NCBI RefSeq assembly: GCF_007595705.1
Contig: NZ_NISY01000020.1
Coordinates: 1 to 64,000 of the forward strand
Direction of reading: 5' to 3'
Length of the DNA stretch: 64,000 nt
Origin: Streptomyces sp. SAJ15
GTDB taxonomy: Bacteria > Actinomycetota > Actinomycetes > Streptomycetales > Streptomycetaceae
The notes under the pieces were generated by a model. That model made no database searches, was not told the origin of the DNA, and worked only from the letters and a program-made list of their open reading frames with translations. The translations under genes and the position numbers were made by a program. Shown here one piece after another: positions 32,451 through 40,019 of this stretch (positions are counted from its first letter, which is position 1; each line of letters opens with the position of its first letter).

Positions 32451-32622
32451 GGCTGACGAAGGCGGTTCACTGCGGTATGCCCGAGTTTGGTGAAAGTGAG
32501 ATATGGATCTCTTCGCCTTATCGGGTGTATCGCCCGTGTCCCGCCTTCGTACGCCACTTCTGACCTGCGGTGATGTGGGTTCCCTGGTCCAAACGGGGCT
32601 GAGATTCCACGGATGTTGGGGT
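32451..32622. other. spacer between the two Rpf genes
   Basis: No gene. The sequence is AT-richer than its surroundings (GTGAAAGTGAGATATGGATC). No clear terminator hairpin was found for the upstream gene. Confidence 0.35.
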
Positions 32623-32652
32623 TTGAGCTCTCCGGGGGGATGTGCTTACCGT
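32623..32652 (+). promoter_or_regulatory. promoter of the riboswitch-controlled rpfA transcript
   Basis: TTGAGC at 32623-32628 and TACCGT at 32647-32652 are 18 bp apart. Predicted transcription begins near 32659, just upstream of the riboswitch. Confidence 0.55.
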
Positions 32653-32676
32653 CGTCATCGCTCGCACCGCGAGTGC

Positions 32677-32865
32677 CACCGACCGTCACGCCGAGTCCTG
32701 CCAGCGGTCGGAGGGATTGTCGACGCGCAAGCGCCGAAGGCAGGAGCGGGGGACCCAACGTATGTGCCGGGCCCTCCGGCTAGGGGTGAAGCCGCACGCG
32801 GTCACCGCACGCGGCCGGGCAACTCACGTGCCCGAACCCGACAGCTCACCTCGTAGGCGTCGGTG
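32677..32865 (+). ncRNA. ydaO/yuaA-type c-di-AMP riboswitch
   Basis: The long leader carries conserved blocks of the ydaO class: GGGGGACCCAACG near 32748, AGGGGTGAAGCC near 32783, GGCCGGGCAACTCACG, and CCGAACCCGACAGCTCACC with TCGTAGGCG before the gene. The closing stem P1 pairs CACCGAC (32677-32683) with GTCGGTG (32859-32865). The latter abuts the GAGGAAA ribosome site, so ligand binding would be expected to reduce expression. Such a riboswitch upstream of rpfA is established in Streptomyces. Confidence 0.92.
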
Positions 32866-32877
32866 AGGAAACCCAAC

Positions 32878-33654
32878 ATGCTTCATGGCAAGGGCAAGCA
32901 TCGTCGTCCCTCCAAGGTCACCCGCATCGCCACCCTCGCGGGTGTCGCCGGTGCCGCGGTCGCCGTCCCGCTGATGGGCGCCAGCGCCGCCAACGCGGCC
33001 ACCACCGAGCAGTGGGACCAGGTCGCGCAGTGCGAGTCCGGGGGCAACTGGTCCATCAACACCGGCAACGGCTACTACGGCGGCCTCCAGTTCTCGGCCT
33101 CCACCTGGGCCGCCTACGGCGGCACGCAGTACGCGCCCACCGCCGACAAGGCCAGCAAGTCCCAGCAGATCGAGATCGCCCAGAAGGTGCTGGCCGGGCA
33201 GGGCAAGGGCGCCTGGCCCAAGTGCGGCGTCAACCTGACCAGCGGCGGCCAGGGCTCCGGCTCGGGCGGCTCCCAGGCGCACACCCCCTCGCAGAACCAG
33301 ACCCACACCCAGTCGCAGTCGCAGTCTCAGTCCCGGCCGCAGACGCACCAGCAGTCCCAGCCGCAGGCCCGGCCCACCGCCCAGCCGCAGCCCGAGCGCA
33401 CCACCCAGGCGCCGAAGGCCAACCGCTCCCAGGAGCGCCAGGCCCAGCCGCAGCAGTCCGCGCCGCGCCACGCCGCCCCCAAGACCATCCAGAAGGGCGA
33501 CGGCGAGTACCAGGTCAGGGCGGGCGACACGCTGTCCACCATCGCCGCCGCGCAGCACGTCGACGGCGGCTGGCAGAAGCTCTACGAGCTGAACGACGAC
33601 ATCGTCGGCGACGCGGATCTCATCTACCCGGGTCAGATGCTCGACCTGCGCTGA
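32878..33654 (+). CDS. rpfA: resuscitation-promoting factor RpfA
   Basis: A 258-residue secreted muralytic enzyme. It has a signal peptide ending ASAANAA, an Rpf transglycosylase domain (about 42-118) with WDQVAQCESGGNW and GNGYYGGLQFSASTW, a Gln/Ser/Pro-rich linker (about 125-205) with QSQSQSQ tracts, and a C-terminal LysM (EYQVRAGDTLSTIAAAQH). It cuts peptidoglycan to allow spore germination and regrowth. Control by the c-di-AMP riboswitch directly upstream identifies it as RpfA by analogy with S. coelicolor. ATG 32878 has GAGGAAA at 7 nt, overlapping the riboswitch 3' stem; the upstream GTG 32863 is inside that stem. Confidence 0.94.
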   Translation: MLHGKGKHRRPSKVTRIATLAGVAGAAVAVPLMGASAANAATTEQWDQVAQCESGGNWSINTGNGYYGGLQFSASTWAAYGGTQYAPTADKASKSQQIEIAQKVLAGQGKGAWPKCGVNLTSGGQGSGSGGSQAHTPSQNQTHTQSQSQSQSRPQTHQQSQPQARPTAQPQPERTTQAPKANRSQERQAQPQQSAPRHAAPKTIQKGDGEYQVRAGDTLSTIAAAQHVDGGWQKLYELNDDIVGDADLIYPGQMLDLR

Positions 33655-34128
33655 CGCGCCCCGCTTTCTGAGGGCTCGGTTCGCCTCCGGGCGCTGTGAG
33701 CGGCTGCCGACGGTCGACCGTGCTCGCCTGCTCGTTCCTCGCAGGCTCCGCGTGCTCTCCGCTTTCGGCAGCCGCGCGCCCTTCGGCTCACTCGCCGGGG
33801 TGCGTGCGGGGCCGGGGCGCGTGCTCGGTCGCGCGTCAGGGGATCGTCCCCCTCGTCCCCTCATTCCCCACAGTCCCCGTCTCAGCTGAGCCGCCCCGCT
33901 CCCAGCTGAGCCCCCATGCCGGCCCCGGCCGGGTGCGCCCCATCCCCCGTAACGGGCGCCCCGCCGGGGCCGCGCGCCTTCTCCGCTCAGCGAACAGCCG
34001 CCGATTCACCCCACGATCTGGGCTTTTGGGGTGTGCGCCGTCTCGCCCGGCGGGCGAAGGGCGGGCACAGCGCTCCGAGCCCGTTAGGCTCGTGTCGCAG
34101 AACCCAGACACATACGAAGGAGACCCTC
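33655..34128. other. gap between rpfA and eno with promoter
   Basis: 474 bp without a credible gene. The last 50 bp have TTAGGCTCGTG (34084-34094), a plausible -10 region, and the GAAGGAG ribosome site. The rest is GC-rich and contains CGCCCGGCGGGCG-type short inverted repeats. Confidence 0.35.
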
Positions 34129-35409
34129 GTGCCGTCCATCGACGTCGTCGTAGCTCGCGAGATCCTCGACTCGCGAGGCAACCCCACGGTCGAGGTCGAG
34201 GTCGGCCTCGACGACGGCAGCACGGGTCGTGCTGCCGTGCCGTCCGGTGCCTCGACCGGCGCCTTCGAGGCCCTCGAACTGCGTGACGGGGACAAGAACC
34301 GCTACAACGGCAAGGGCGTCGAGAAGGCCGTCCTCGCCGTCATCGAGCAGATCGGCCCGGAGCTCGTCGGCTACGACGCCACCGAGCAGCGCCTGATCGA
34401 CCAGGCGATGTTCGACCTGGACGCCACCCCGGACAAGTCCTCGCTCGGCGCCAACGCCATCCTGGGCGTCTCCCTGGCCGTCGCGCACGCCGCCTCCGAG
34501 GCGTCCGACCTCCCGCTCTTCCGGTACCTGGGCGGCCCCAACGCCCACCTGCTGCCGGTCCCGATGATGAACATCCTGAACGGCGGCTCGCACGCCGACT
34601 CCAACGTGGACATCCAGGAGTTCATGATCGCGCCGATCGGCGCGGAGTCCTTCTCCGAGGCGCTGCGCTGGGGCACCGAGGTCTACCACACCCTCAAGTC
34701 GGTACTGAAGGAGCGCGGCCTCTCCACCGGCCTCGGCGACGAGGGCGGCTTCGCCCCGAACCTCGACTCCAACCGCGAGGCGCTGGACCTGATCCTGGAG
34801 GCGATCCAGAAGGCCGGCTACACCCCGGGCCAGGACATCGCGCTGGCGCTGGACGTCGCCGCCTCCGAGTTCTACAAGGACGGCTCCTACGTCTTCGAGG
34901 GCCAGGAGCGCACCGCCGCCCAGATGACCGACTACTACGCCGAGCTCGTCGAGGCGTACCCGCTGGTCTCCATCGAGGACCCGCTGTTCGAGGACGACTG
35001 GGACGGCTGGAAGACCATCACCGCCAAGCTCGGTGACAAGGTCCAGCTCGTCGGCGACGACCTGTTCGTCACCAACCCGGAGCGCCTCGGCCGTGGCATC
35101 GAGGAGGCCGCCGCCAACGCCCTGCTGGTCAAGGTCAACCAGATCGGCTCGCTGACCGAGACCCTGGACGCCGTCGAGCTGGCCCAGCGCAGCGGCTTCA
35201 AGTGCATGATGTCCCACCGCTCCGGCGAGACCGAGGACGTCACCATCGCCGACCTGGCCGTCGCCACCAACTGCGGCCAGATCAAGACCGGCGCCCCGGC
35301 CCGCTCCGAGCGTGTCGCCAAGTACAACCAGCTGCTGCGCATCGAGGAGATCCTCGACGACGCCGCGGTGTACGCGGGTCGCAGCGCGTTTCCCCGCTTC
35401 AAGGGCTGA
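34129..35409 (+). CDS. eno: enolase (phosphopyruvate hydratase)
   Basis: A 426-residue glycolytic enzyme catalysing 2-phosphoglycerate to phosphoenolpyruvate; also part of RNA degradosome-like assemblies in some bacteria. Diagnostic sequences are AREILDSRGNPTVEVEV, PSGASTGAFEALELRDGD, GGSHADSNVDIQEFMI, TGLGDEGGFAPN and SIEDPLFEDDW, and the signature LLVKVNQIGSLTET with MSHRSGETED. GTG 34129 follows GAAGGAG. The gene order eno-divIC-DUF501-ppx is the standard Streptomyces arrangement. Immediately after the stop, the last codons appear duplicated in frame-like form (FPRFKG, then VPRFKR). Confidence 0.98.
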   Translation: MPSIDVVVAREILDSRGNPTVEVEVGLDDGSTGRAAVPSGASTGAFEALELRDGDKNRYNGKGVEKAVLAVIEQIGPELVGYDATEQRLIDQAMFDLDATPDKSSLGANAILGVSLAVAHAASEASDLPLFRYLGGPNAHLLPVPMMNILNGGSHADSNVDIQEFMIAPIGAESFSEALRWGTEVYHTLKSVLKERGLSTGLGDEGGFAPNLDSNREALDLILEAIQKAGYTPGQDIALALDVAASEFYKDGSYVFEGQERTAAQMTDYYAELVEAYPLVSIEDPLFEDDWDGWKTITAKLGDKVQLVGDDLFVTNPERLGRGIEEAAANALLVKVNQIGSLTETLDAVELAQRSGFKCMMSHRSGETEDVTIADLAVATNCGQIKTGAPARSERVAKYNQLLRIEEILDDAAVYAGRSAFPRFKG

Positions 35410-35481
35410 CGCCCTGAAGCTCGGCGTCCCGCGCTTCAAGCGCTGACGAACACCGCCGGTCACGGCGATGCGTCCAGCTTC

Positions 35482-35526
35482 CGTACGTCCCCGGCCGCGG
35501 TCCCGTACCGTGTCCGGGGACGTACG
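35482..35526. promoter_or_regulatory. 13-bp inverted repeat enclosing the divIC promoter
   Basis: CGTACGTCCCCGG (35482-35494) and CCGGGGACGTACG (35514-35526) are exact reverse complements around 19 nt that contain a GTACCGT -10-like box. It lies 35-80 bp before divIC and could be an operator or an eno terminator. Confidence 0.5.
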
Positions 35527-35560
35527 TGCGTATGTGTGACGGCTGACGGGGAGGCGGGAG

Positions 35561-36028
35561 ATGGCTCGGGACCGGGATCGGTTCTCCACCGCGACCAGGC
35601 TGAAGGCGCTCGGCGGCCAGGCCACCGCCCGGGTCTACCGCGCGCGCACCCCGCGCCGCGGCCGCCTCACCGGACGCGCCGCCCTGCTCGCGCTGGTCCT
35701 CTGCTCCCTCGTCGTCGCCCTCGCCTATCCGACCCGACAGTTCGTCTCGCAGCGCTCGGACATCGCCGACCAGCGGCGCCAGGCGGAGGAGGCGCGCGAG
35801 GACGTCAAGCGGCTGCGCGAGGAGAAGGCACGGCTGCAGGACCCGGCGTACATCGAGCGGCTGGCCCGCGAACACCTGCACTACGTCCGCCCGGGCGAGA
35901 CCGGCTACAGCGTGCCGGGCGGCGGCGGTCCGGGCGACCGCGTCGACAGCCGGGGCGCCGCCGACCAGCCCTGGTACCGCAATCTGTGGGACGGTGTGGA
36001 CGCCGCGGACCGGCAGACGTCCCGCTGA
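35561..36028 (+). CDS. divIC: septum formation initiator protein DivIC/FtsB
   Basis: A 155-residue bitopic membrane protein. It has a basic cytoplasmic N-terminus (about 1-38), one membrane helix (AALLALVLCSLVVALAY), then a coiled coil (SQRSDIADQRRQAEEAREDVKRL through EEKARL) and the family end DPAYIERLAREHLHYVRPGETGY. It joins DivIB/FtsQ and FtsL in the division complex for sporulation septa. The Gly/Asp-rich tail (GGGGPGDRVDSRG) is common in Streptomyces homologues. GGAG at 9 nt precedes ATG 35561. It lies downstream of eno and upstream of DUF501 and ppx, probably in one transcription unit. Confidence 0.93.
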   Translation: MARDRDRFSTATRLKALGGQATARVYRARTPRRGRLTGRAALLALVLCSLVVALAYPTRQFVSQRSDIADQRRQAEEAREDVKRLREEKARLQDPAYIERLAREHLHYVRPGETGYSVPGGGGPGDRVDSRGAADQPWYRNLWDGVDAADRQTSR

Positions 36029-36110
36029 CCCGCCACCGCCACGCCCACCGTCTCCCGAATCCGCCCCGGCCACCCACCGCTCCGAACCGACCGAAGAGAA
36101 CCCTCCACAC

Positions 36111-36647
36111 ATGGACACGCCCCCTCCGCAGACCGAGCACACCGCGCCCACCGACGCCGACGTGGCCGCCATCAAGGCACAGCTGAACCGCGTGCCGCGC
36201 GGTCTGCGCGCCATCGCCCACCGCTGCCCCTGCGGCAACCCCGACGTCGTCGAGACGGCCCCGCGGCTTGAGGACGGCACGCCCTTCCCGACGCTCTACT
36301 ACCTGACCTGCCCGCGCGCCGCCTCCGCCATCGGCACCCTTGAGGCCAACGGCGTGATGAAGGAGATGCAGGCCCAGCTCGGCACCGACCCGGAGCTGGC
36401 CGCCGCCTACCGCGCCGCCCACGAGGACTACATCGCCCGCCGCGACGCGATCGAGGTGCTGGAGGGCTTCCCGAGCGCCGGCGGCATGCCGGACCGGGTC
36501 AAGTGCCTGCATGTGCTGGTCGGCCACTCGCTGGCGGCCGGGCCCGGCGTCAACCCGCTGGGCGACGAGGCCCTCGCGCTGCTGCCGGAGTGGTGGCGCA
36601 AGGGCCCGTGCGTGAACCCCTGCGGGAGCGAGGGGGAGTCCGAGTGA
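36111..36647 (+). CDS. DUF501 protein
   Basis: A 178-residue soluble protein of the actinobacterial DUF501 family: VPRGLRAIAHRCPCGNPDVVETAPRLEDGTPFPTLYYLTCPRA, EANGVMKEM and GGMPDRVKCLHVLVGHSLAAGPGVNPLGDEA. The Cys residues in CPCG, TCPRA and KCLH may bind metal. The family lies beside divIC and ppx in almost all actinobacteria, and function is unknown. An ATG start at 36111 fits. The last four bases overlap the ppx start (GTGA), so the two are co-translated and may act together in phosphate metabolism. Confidence 0.92.
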   Translation: MDTPPPQTEHTAPTDADVAAIKAQLNRVPRGLRAIAHRCPCGNPDVVETAPRLEDGTPFPTLYYLTCPRAASAIGTLEANGVMKEMQAQLGTDPELAAAYRAAHEDYIARRDAIEVLEGFPSAGGMPDRVKCLHVLVGHSLAAGPGVNPLGDEALALLPEWWRKGPCVNPCGSEGESE

Positions 36648-37597
36648 GGCGCGTCGCCGCCATCGACTGCGGCACCAACTCCATCCGACTGCTCGTCGCC
36701 GACCTCGACCCGGCCACCGGCGAACTGGTCGAGCTCGACCGGCGGATGCGGATCGTGCGCCTGGGCCAGGGCGTGGACCGCACCGGGCGGCTGGCCCCCG
36801 AGGCGCTGGAGCGCACCTTCGAGGCGTGCCGGGAGTACGCCGCCGTGATCAAGGAGCACGGGGCGGCCGACCGGCGTTTCGTGGCCACCTCCGCCTCGCG
36901 CGACGCGGAGAACCGCGAGGACTTCGTGCGCGGCGTGCGGGAGATCCTGGGCGTGGAGCCCGAGGTGATCACCGGCGACCAGGAGGCGGAGTTCTCCTTC
37001 ACCGGCGCCACCCGGGAGCTCGCCGGCGCCGACGGCTTCGAGAAGCCGTACCTGGTGGTGGACATCGGCGGCGGCTCCACGGAGTTCGTCGTCGGTGCGG
37101 ACCATGTGCGGGCCGCGCGCAGCGTGGACATCGGCTGTGTGCGGATGACCGAGCGCCATCTGGTCGTCGACGGCCGGGTGGAGGACCGTCCGACGCCGGA
37201 TCAGATCGAGGCCATACGGGCCGACATCACGGCGGCGCTCGACCAGGTCGCCGAGACGGTGCCGCTGGACGAGGCCCGTACACTGGTCGGACTGGCCGGC
37301 TCGGTCACCACCGTCGCCGCCATCGCGCTGGGTCTGTCCGCGTACGACTCCGCGGCCATCCACCACTCCCGCATCACGCTCGACCAGGCGCGCGAGGTCA
37401 CCGGACGGCTGGTGGAGGCCACGCACGCCGAGCGCGCCGCCATCCCGGTCATCCACCCGGGGCGGGTCGATGTGATCGCCGCGGGGGCGCTCGTACTGCT
37501 CACGATCATGGAGCGGATCGGGGCCCGGGAGGTCGTCGTCAGCGAGCACGACATCCTCGACGGGATCGCCTGGAGCGTCGCCGAGCAGACCGTCTGA
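36644..37597 (+). CDS. ppx: Ppx/GppA exopolyphosphatase family protein
   Basis: A 317-residue ASKHA-fold phosphatase. The first phosphate-binding motif is IDCGTNSIRLLVAD; VVDIGGGSTEFVV is the second. TSASRDAENREDF and GDQEAEFSFTGA give the family catalytic Glu region, and DVIAAGALVLLTIMERI the C-terminal core. It hydrolyses polyphosphate or pppGpp to ppGpp, tying growth to phosphate state. It is shorter than E. coli Ppx, typical of the actinobacterial single-domain type. AGGGGGAG precedes GTG 36644, which overlaps the DUF501 stop. It is terminated at 37630. Confidence 0.93.
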   Translation: MRRVAAIDCGTNSIRLLVADLDPATGELVELDRRMRIVRLGQGVDRTGRLAPEALERTFEACREYAAVIKEHGAADRRFVATSASRDAENREDFVRGVREILGVEPEVITGDQEAEFSFTGATRELAGADGFEKPYLVVDIGGGSTEFVVGADHVRAARSVDIGCVRMTERHLVVDGRVEDRPTPDQIEAIRADITAALDQVAETVPLDEARTLVGLAGSVTTVAAIALGLSAYDSAAIHHSRITLDQAREVTGRLVEATHAERAAIPVIHPGRVDVIAAGALVLLTIMERIGAREVVVSEHDILDGIAWSVAEQTV

Positions 37598-37629
37598 AAA
37601 AACTTCGTGAAATCCTTCACATGAAAAAG

Positions 37630-37669
37630 GGGCCCGGCGGCCGCAGGATGAGCCCGCCGGGCCCGTTTT
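37630..37669 (+). terminator. rho-independent terminator of the eno-ppx unit
   Basis: GGGCCCGGCGG (37630-37640) pairs with CCGCCGGGCCC (37654-37664) and is followed by GTTTT. It is one of the few U-tract terminators in the window. Confidence 0.8.
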
Positions 37670-37928
37670 GGCGTACCCGAAAGCGTCAGACGCCGGAAAC
37701 CGGTGTGTTGCATGGGTGTTGCACGGGTGTGTGCCGGAGCGGTGGTCTAGCCCGGTGGCGGGCGGCAAGCCCTGATCAAAGGGGGTGAACAACGCGCTCC
37801 ATGGCGCGCTGGTTCCCCTCGGCGACTATGGCGTCGGTCACGGTGGCGGCGGAGTGTAGCAGACGCCTTCCGGGTCCTTGTGAAGGGGCTCACGAGCACC
37901 CCCCCATAGGGTGCTGGATACTCAAAGC
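37670..37928. other. gap between ppx and ndh
   Basis: Contains near-repeats GTGTGTTGCATGGG and GTGTTGCACGGG at about 37701-37735. A tRNA-like fold was considered but not found. The 3' end holds GATACT (37917-37922), the likely -10 box of ndh. Confidence 0.35.
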
Positions 37929-39323
37929 ATGAGCACCACGGAGCGTCCCAGGATCCTCGTTGTAGGCGGTGGGTACGTAGGTTTGTACGCGGCACGCCGC
38001 ATCCTCAAGAAGATGCGGTACGGCGAGGCGACCGTCACGGTCGTCGACCCGCGCTCGTACATGACGTACCAGCCCTTCCTCCCCGAAGCTGCTGCCGGCA
38101 GCATCTCCCCGCGGCACGTCGTGGTCCCGCTGCGACGCGTGCTCCCGAAGGCGGAGGTCCTCACCGGTCGCGTGACCACCATCGATCAGGACCGCAAGGT
38201 CGCCACCGTCCAGCCGCTGGTCGGCGAGGCGTACGAGCTGCCCTTCGACTACCTGGTCATCGCGCTCGGCGCGGTCTCCCGCACCTTCCCGATCCCCGGC
38301 CTGGCCGAGAACGGCATCGGCATGAAGGGCATCGAGGAGGCCATCGGCCTGCGCAACCACGTCCTCGAGCAGCTCGACAAGGCCGACTCCACGACGGACG
38401 AGGAGATCCGCCGCAAGGCGCTCACCTTCGTCTTCGTCGGCGGTGGCTTCGCGGGCGCGGAGACCATCGGCGAGGTCGAGGACATGGCGCGCGACGCCGC
38501 CAAGTACTACCCGAACGTGAAGCGCGAGGACATGCGCTTCGTGCTGGTGGACGCCGCCGACAAGATCCTCCCCGAGGTCGGCCCGAAGCTCGGCCAGTGG
38601 GGCCTTGAGCACCTCCAGAAGCGCGGTGTCGAGGTCTACCTCCAGACCTCCATGGAGTCCTGCGTCGACGGTCACGTCGTCCTGAAGAACGGCCTTGAGG
38701 TCGACTCCAACACCATCGTGTGGACCGCCGGCGTCAAGCCGAACCCGGCCCTGGCCCGCTTCGGTCTGCCGCTCGGCCCGCGCGGCCACGTCGACACCGC
38801 CCCCACCCTCCAGGTGCAGGGCACCGACTACATCTGGGCCGCCGGCGACAACGCCCAGGTCCCGGACCTCGTCGGCCGCAAGGGCGGCAACGAGAACGCC
38901 TGGTGCCCGCCGAACGCCCAGCACGCGCTGCGCCAGGCCAAGGTCCTCGGCGACAACGTGATCTCGGGCATGCGGGGCTTCCCGCAGCGCGAGTACAGCC
39001 ACGCCAACAAGGGCGCCGTCGCGGGTCTCGGCCTGCACAAGGGCGTCGCGATGCTCGTCTTCGGCAAGACGAAGATCAAGCTGAAGGGCCGGCTGGCCTG
39101 GTACATGCACCGTGGCTACCACGGCATGGCGATGCCGACCTTCAACCGCAAGATCCGCGTCCTCGCCGACTGGACGCTGCAGATGTTCCTCAAGCGCGAG
39201 GTCGTCTCCCTCGGCGCCATCGAGAACCCCCGCGAGGAGTTCTACGAGGCCGCCAAGCCGGCCCCCGCCCCGGCCCCGGCCGCCAAGGCCGACTCCGGAG
39301 CGGAGAAGGCCAAGGCGTCCTGA
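37929..39323 (+). CDS. ndh: type II NADH:quinone oxidoreductase
   Basis: A 464-residue non-proton-pumping NADH dehydrogenase of the membrane face. It has two dinucleotide folds: VVGGGYVGLYAARRI (FAD) and FVGGGFAGAETIGE (NADH), with AAGDNAQVPD completing the FAD site. The C-terminal helices (AWYMHRGYHGMAMPTF, LADWTLQMFLKREVV) attach it to the membrane, and an Ala/Pro/Lys tail ends it. It passes electrons from NADH to menaquinone. No Shine-Dalgarno precedes ATG 37929. GATACT ends 6 nt before it, so the message may be leaderless. The gene is monocistronic, with two hairpins behind it. Confidence 0.95.
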   Translation: MSTTERPRILVVGGGYVGLYAARRILKKMRYGEATVTVVDPRSYMTYQPFLPEAAAGSISPRHVVVPLRRVLPKAEVLTGRVTTIDQDRKVATVQPLVGEAYELPFDYLVIALGAVSRTFPIPGLAENGIGMKGIEEAIGLRNHVLEQLDKADSTTDEEIRRKALTFVFVGGGFAGAETIGEVEDMARDAAKYYPNVKREDMRFVLVDAADKILPEVGPKLGQWGLEHLQKRGVEVYLQTSMESCVDGHVVLKNGLEVDSNTIVWTAGVKPNPALARFGLPLGPRGHVDTAPTLQVQGTDYIWAAGDNAQVPDLVGRKGGNENAWCPPNAQHALRQAKVLGDNVISGMRGFPQREYSHANKGAVAGLGLHKGVAMLVFGKTKIKLKGRLAWYMHRGYHGMAMPTFNRKIRVLADWTLQMFLKREVVSLGAIENPREEFYEAAKPAPAPAPAAKADSGAEKAKAS

Positions 39324-39373
39324 CGCCTCCCGGCCGGCGCCGCGGCGCCGGCCGGACAACCGCACACACGCCG
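39110..39373 (+). terminator. duplicate entry placeholder removed; see 39376-39408
   Basis: This row carries no separate feature; the second ndh terminator is described in the next entry. Confidence 0.
39330..39355 (+). terminator. 26-bp perfect palindrome after ndh
   Basis: CCGGCCGGCGCCG (39330-39342) is followed directly by its reverse complement, 7 bp past the ndh stop. It is a likely first terminator hairpin. Confidence 0.55.
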
Positions 39374-39375
39374 AA

Positions 39376-39408
39376 GGGCGTCCGCCAATCCGTGGGGCGG
39401 ACGCCCTT
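39376..39408 (+). terminator. second ndh terminator with U-tract
   Basis: GGGCGTCCGCC (39376-39386) pairs with GGCGGACGCCC (39396-39406) across a 9-nt loop and is followed by TTTC. The preceding GAA extends the stem. Confidence 0.8.
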
Positions 39409-39410
39409 TC

Positions 39411-40019
39411 GCGTACCCGCCTGCGTACCCGCCTGCCGCGGGCGTCGTGCCCCGATCGCTGAGCCCCGTCGGACATCGCTTCCCCCGGGGTGGGGGCGGG
39501 GAACGGATTCCGCCGCCGGTCCTCCGTCCCTGCCGTGCCGTCGCCGGGTCCCTGTGGTTGAGCCCCGTCGGGGGCCGCCGGTCTCCGCCGTACCGGTCGC
39601 TCGCCGTTGCGGCGGGATAGGGGGCGGCCGCCCCCTCGGGCGGGTCTCGGGGGCGGAGCTCCGGTTGCGGGAAGGCGGGGACGGGGAATCGATTCCGCCG
39701 CGATGGCGCGCAACCCGCCCGCTGGAGCCCGGCGGTGCCGTCCCGGCCGTGTCGTCGCGGGGTCCCTGTGGTTGAGCCCCGTCGGGGGCCGCCGGTCTCC
39801 GCCGTACCGGTCGCTCGCCGTTGCGGCGGGATGGGGCCCCTCGTGGCGGGTGCCGGGGCGGGAGCCCGGAGGCGCGTGGGGACCGGGCGGCGGGCGGATG
39901 GGTGGGCCGTTCCGTTATTTGCTGATTCCACACGCCCCCAGGGGACTGCGTGAGGGGCCGGACGGTGTTTACGTGAGGGGTGGACTCTTCGTTGACGACC
40001 CATCACGGAGGTGTGCGAC
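39411..40019. repeat. repeat-bearing gap with a 73-bp exact direct repeat
   Basis: About 600 bp without a gene. A 73-bp segment starting GGGTCCCTGTGGTTGAGC occurs identically at 39546-39618 and 39760-39832. Flanking sequences are also related (ATTCCGCCGC appears upstream of both). Several minus-strand frames translate the repeats but have no ribosome sites. The last 60 bp include TTATTTGCTGATTCC and the GGAGGT site of the methyltransferase gene. Confidence 0.75.

Noticed and set aside
37670..37860. A tRNA-like fold in the gap between ppx and ndh
   Set aside because: No acceptor or T-arm pairing could be drawn on either strand.
39373..39375. Misplaced terminator row in the feature list with reversed coordinates
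   Set aside because: It was a drafting error and describes nothing; the correct ndh terminator is at 39376-39408.
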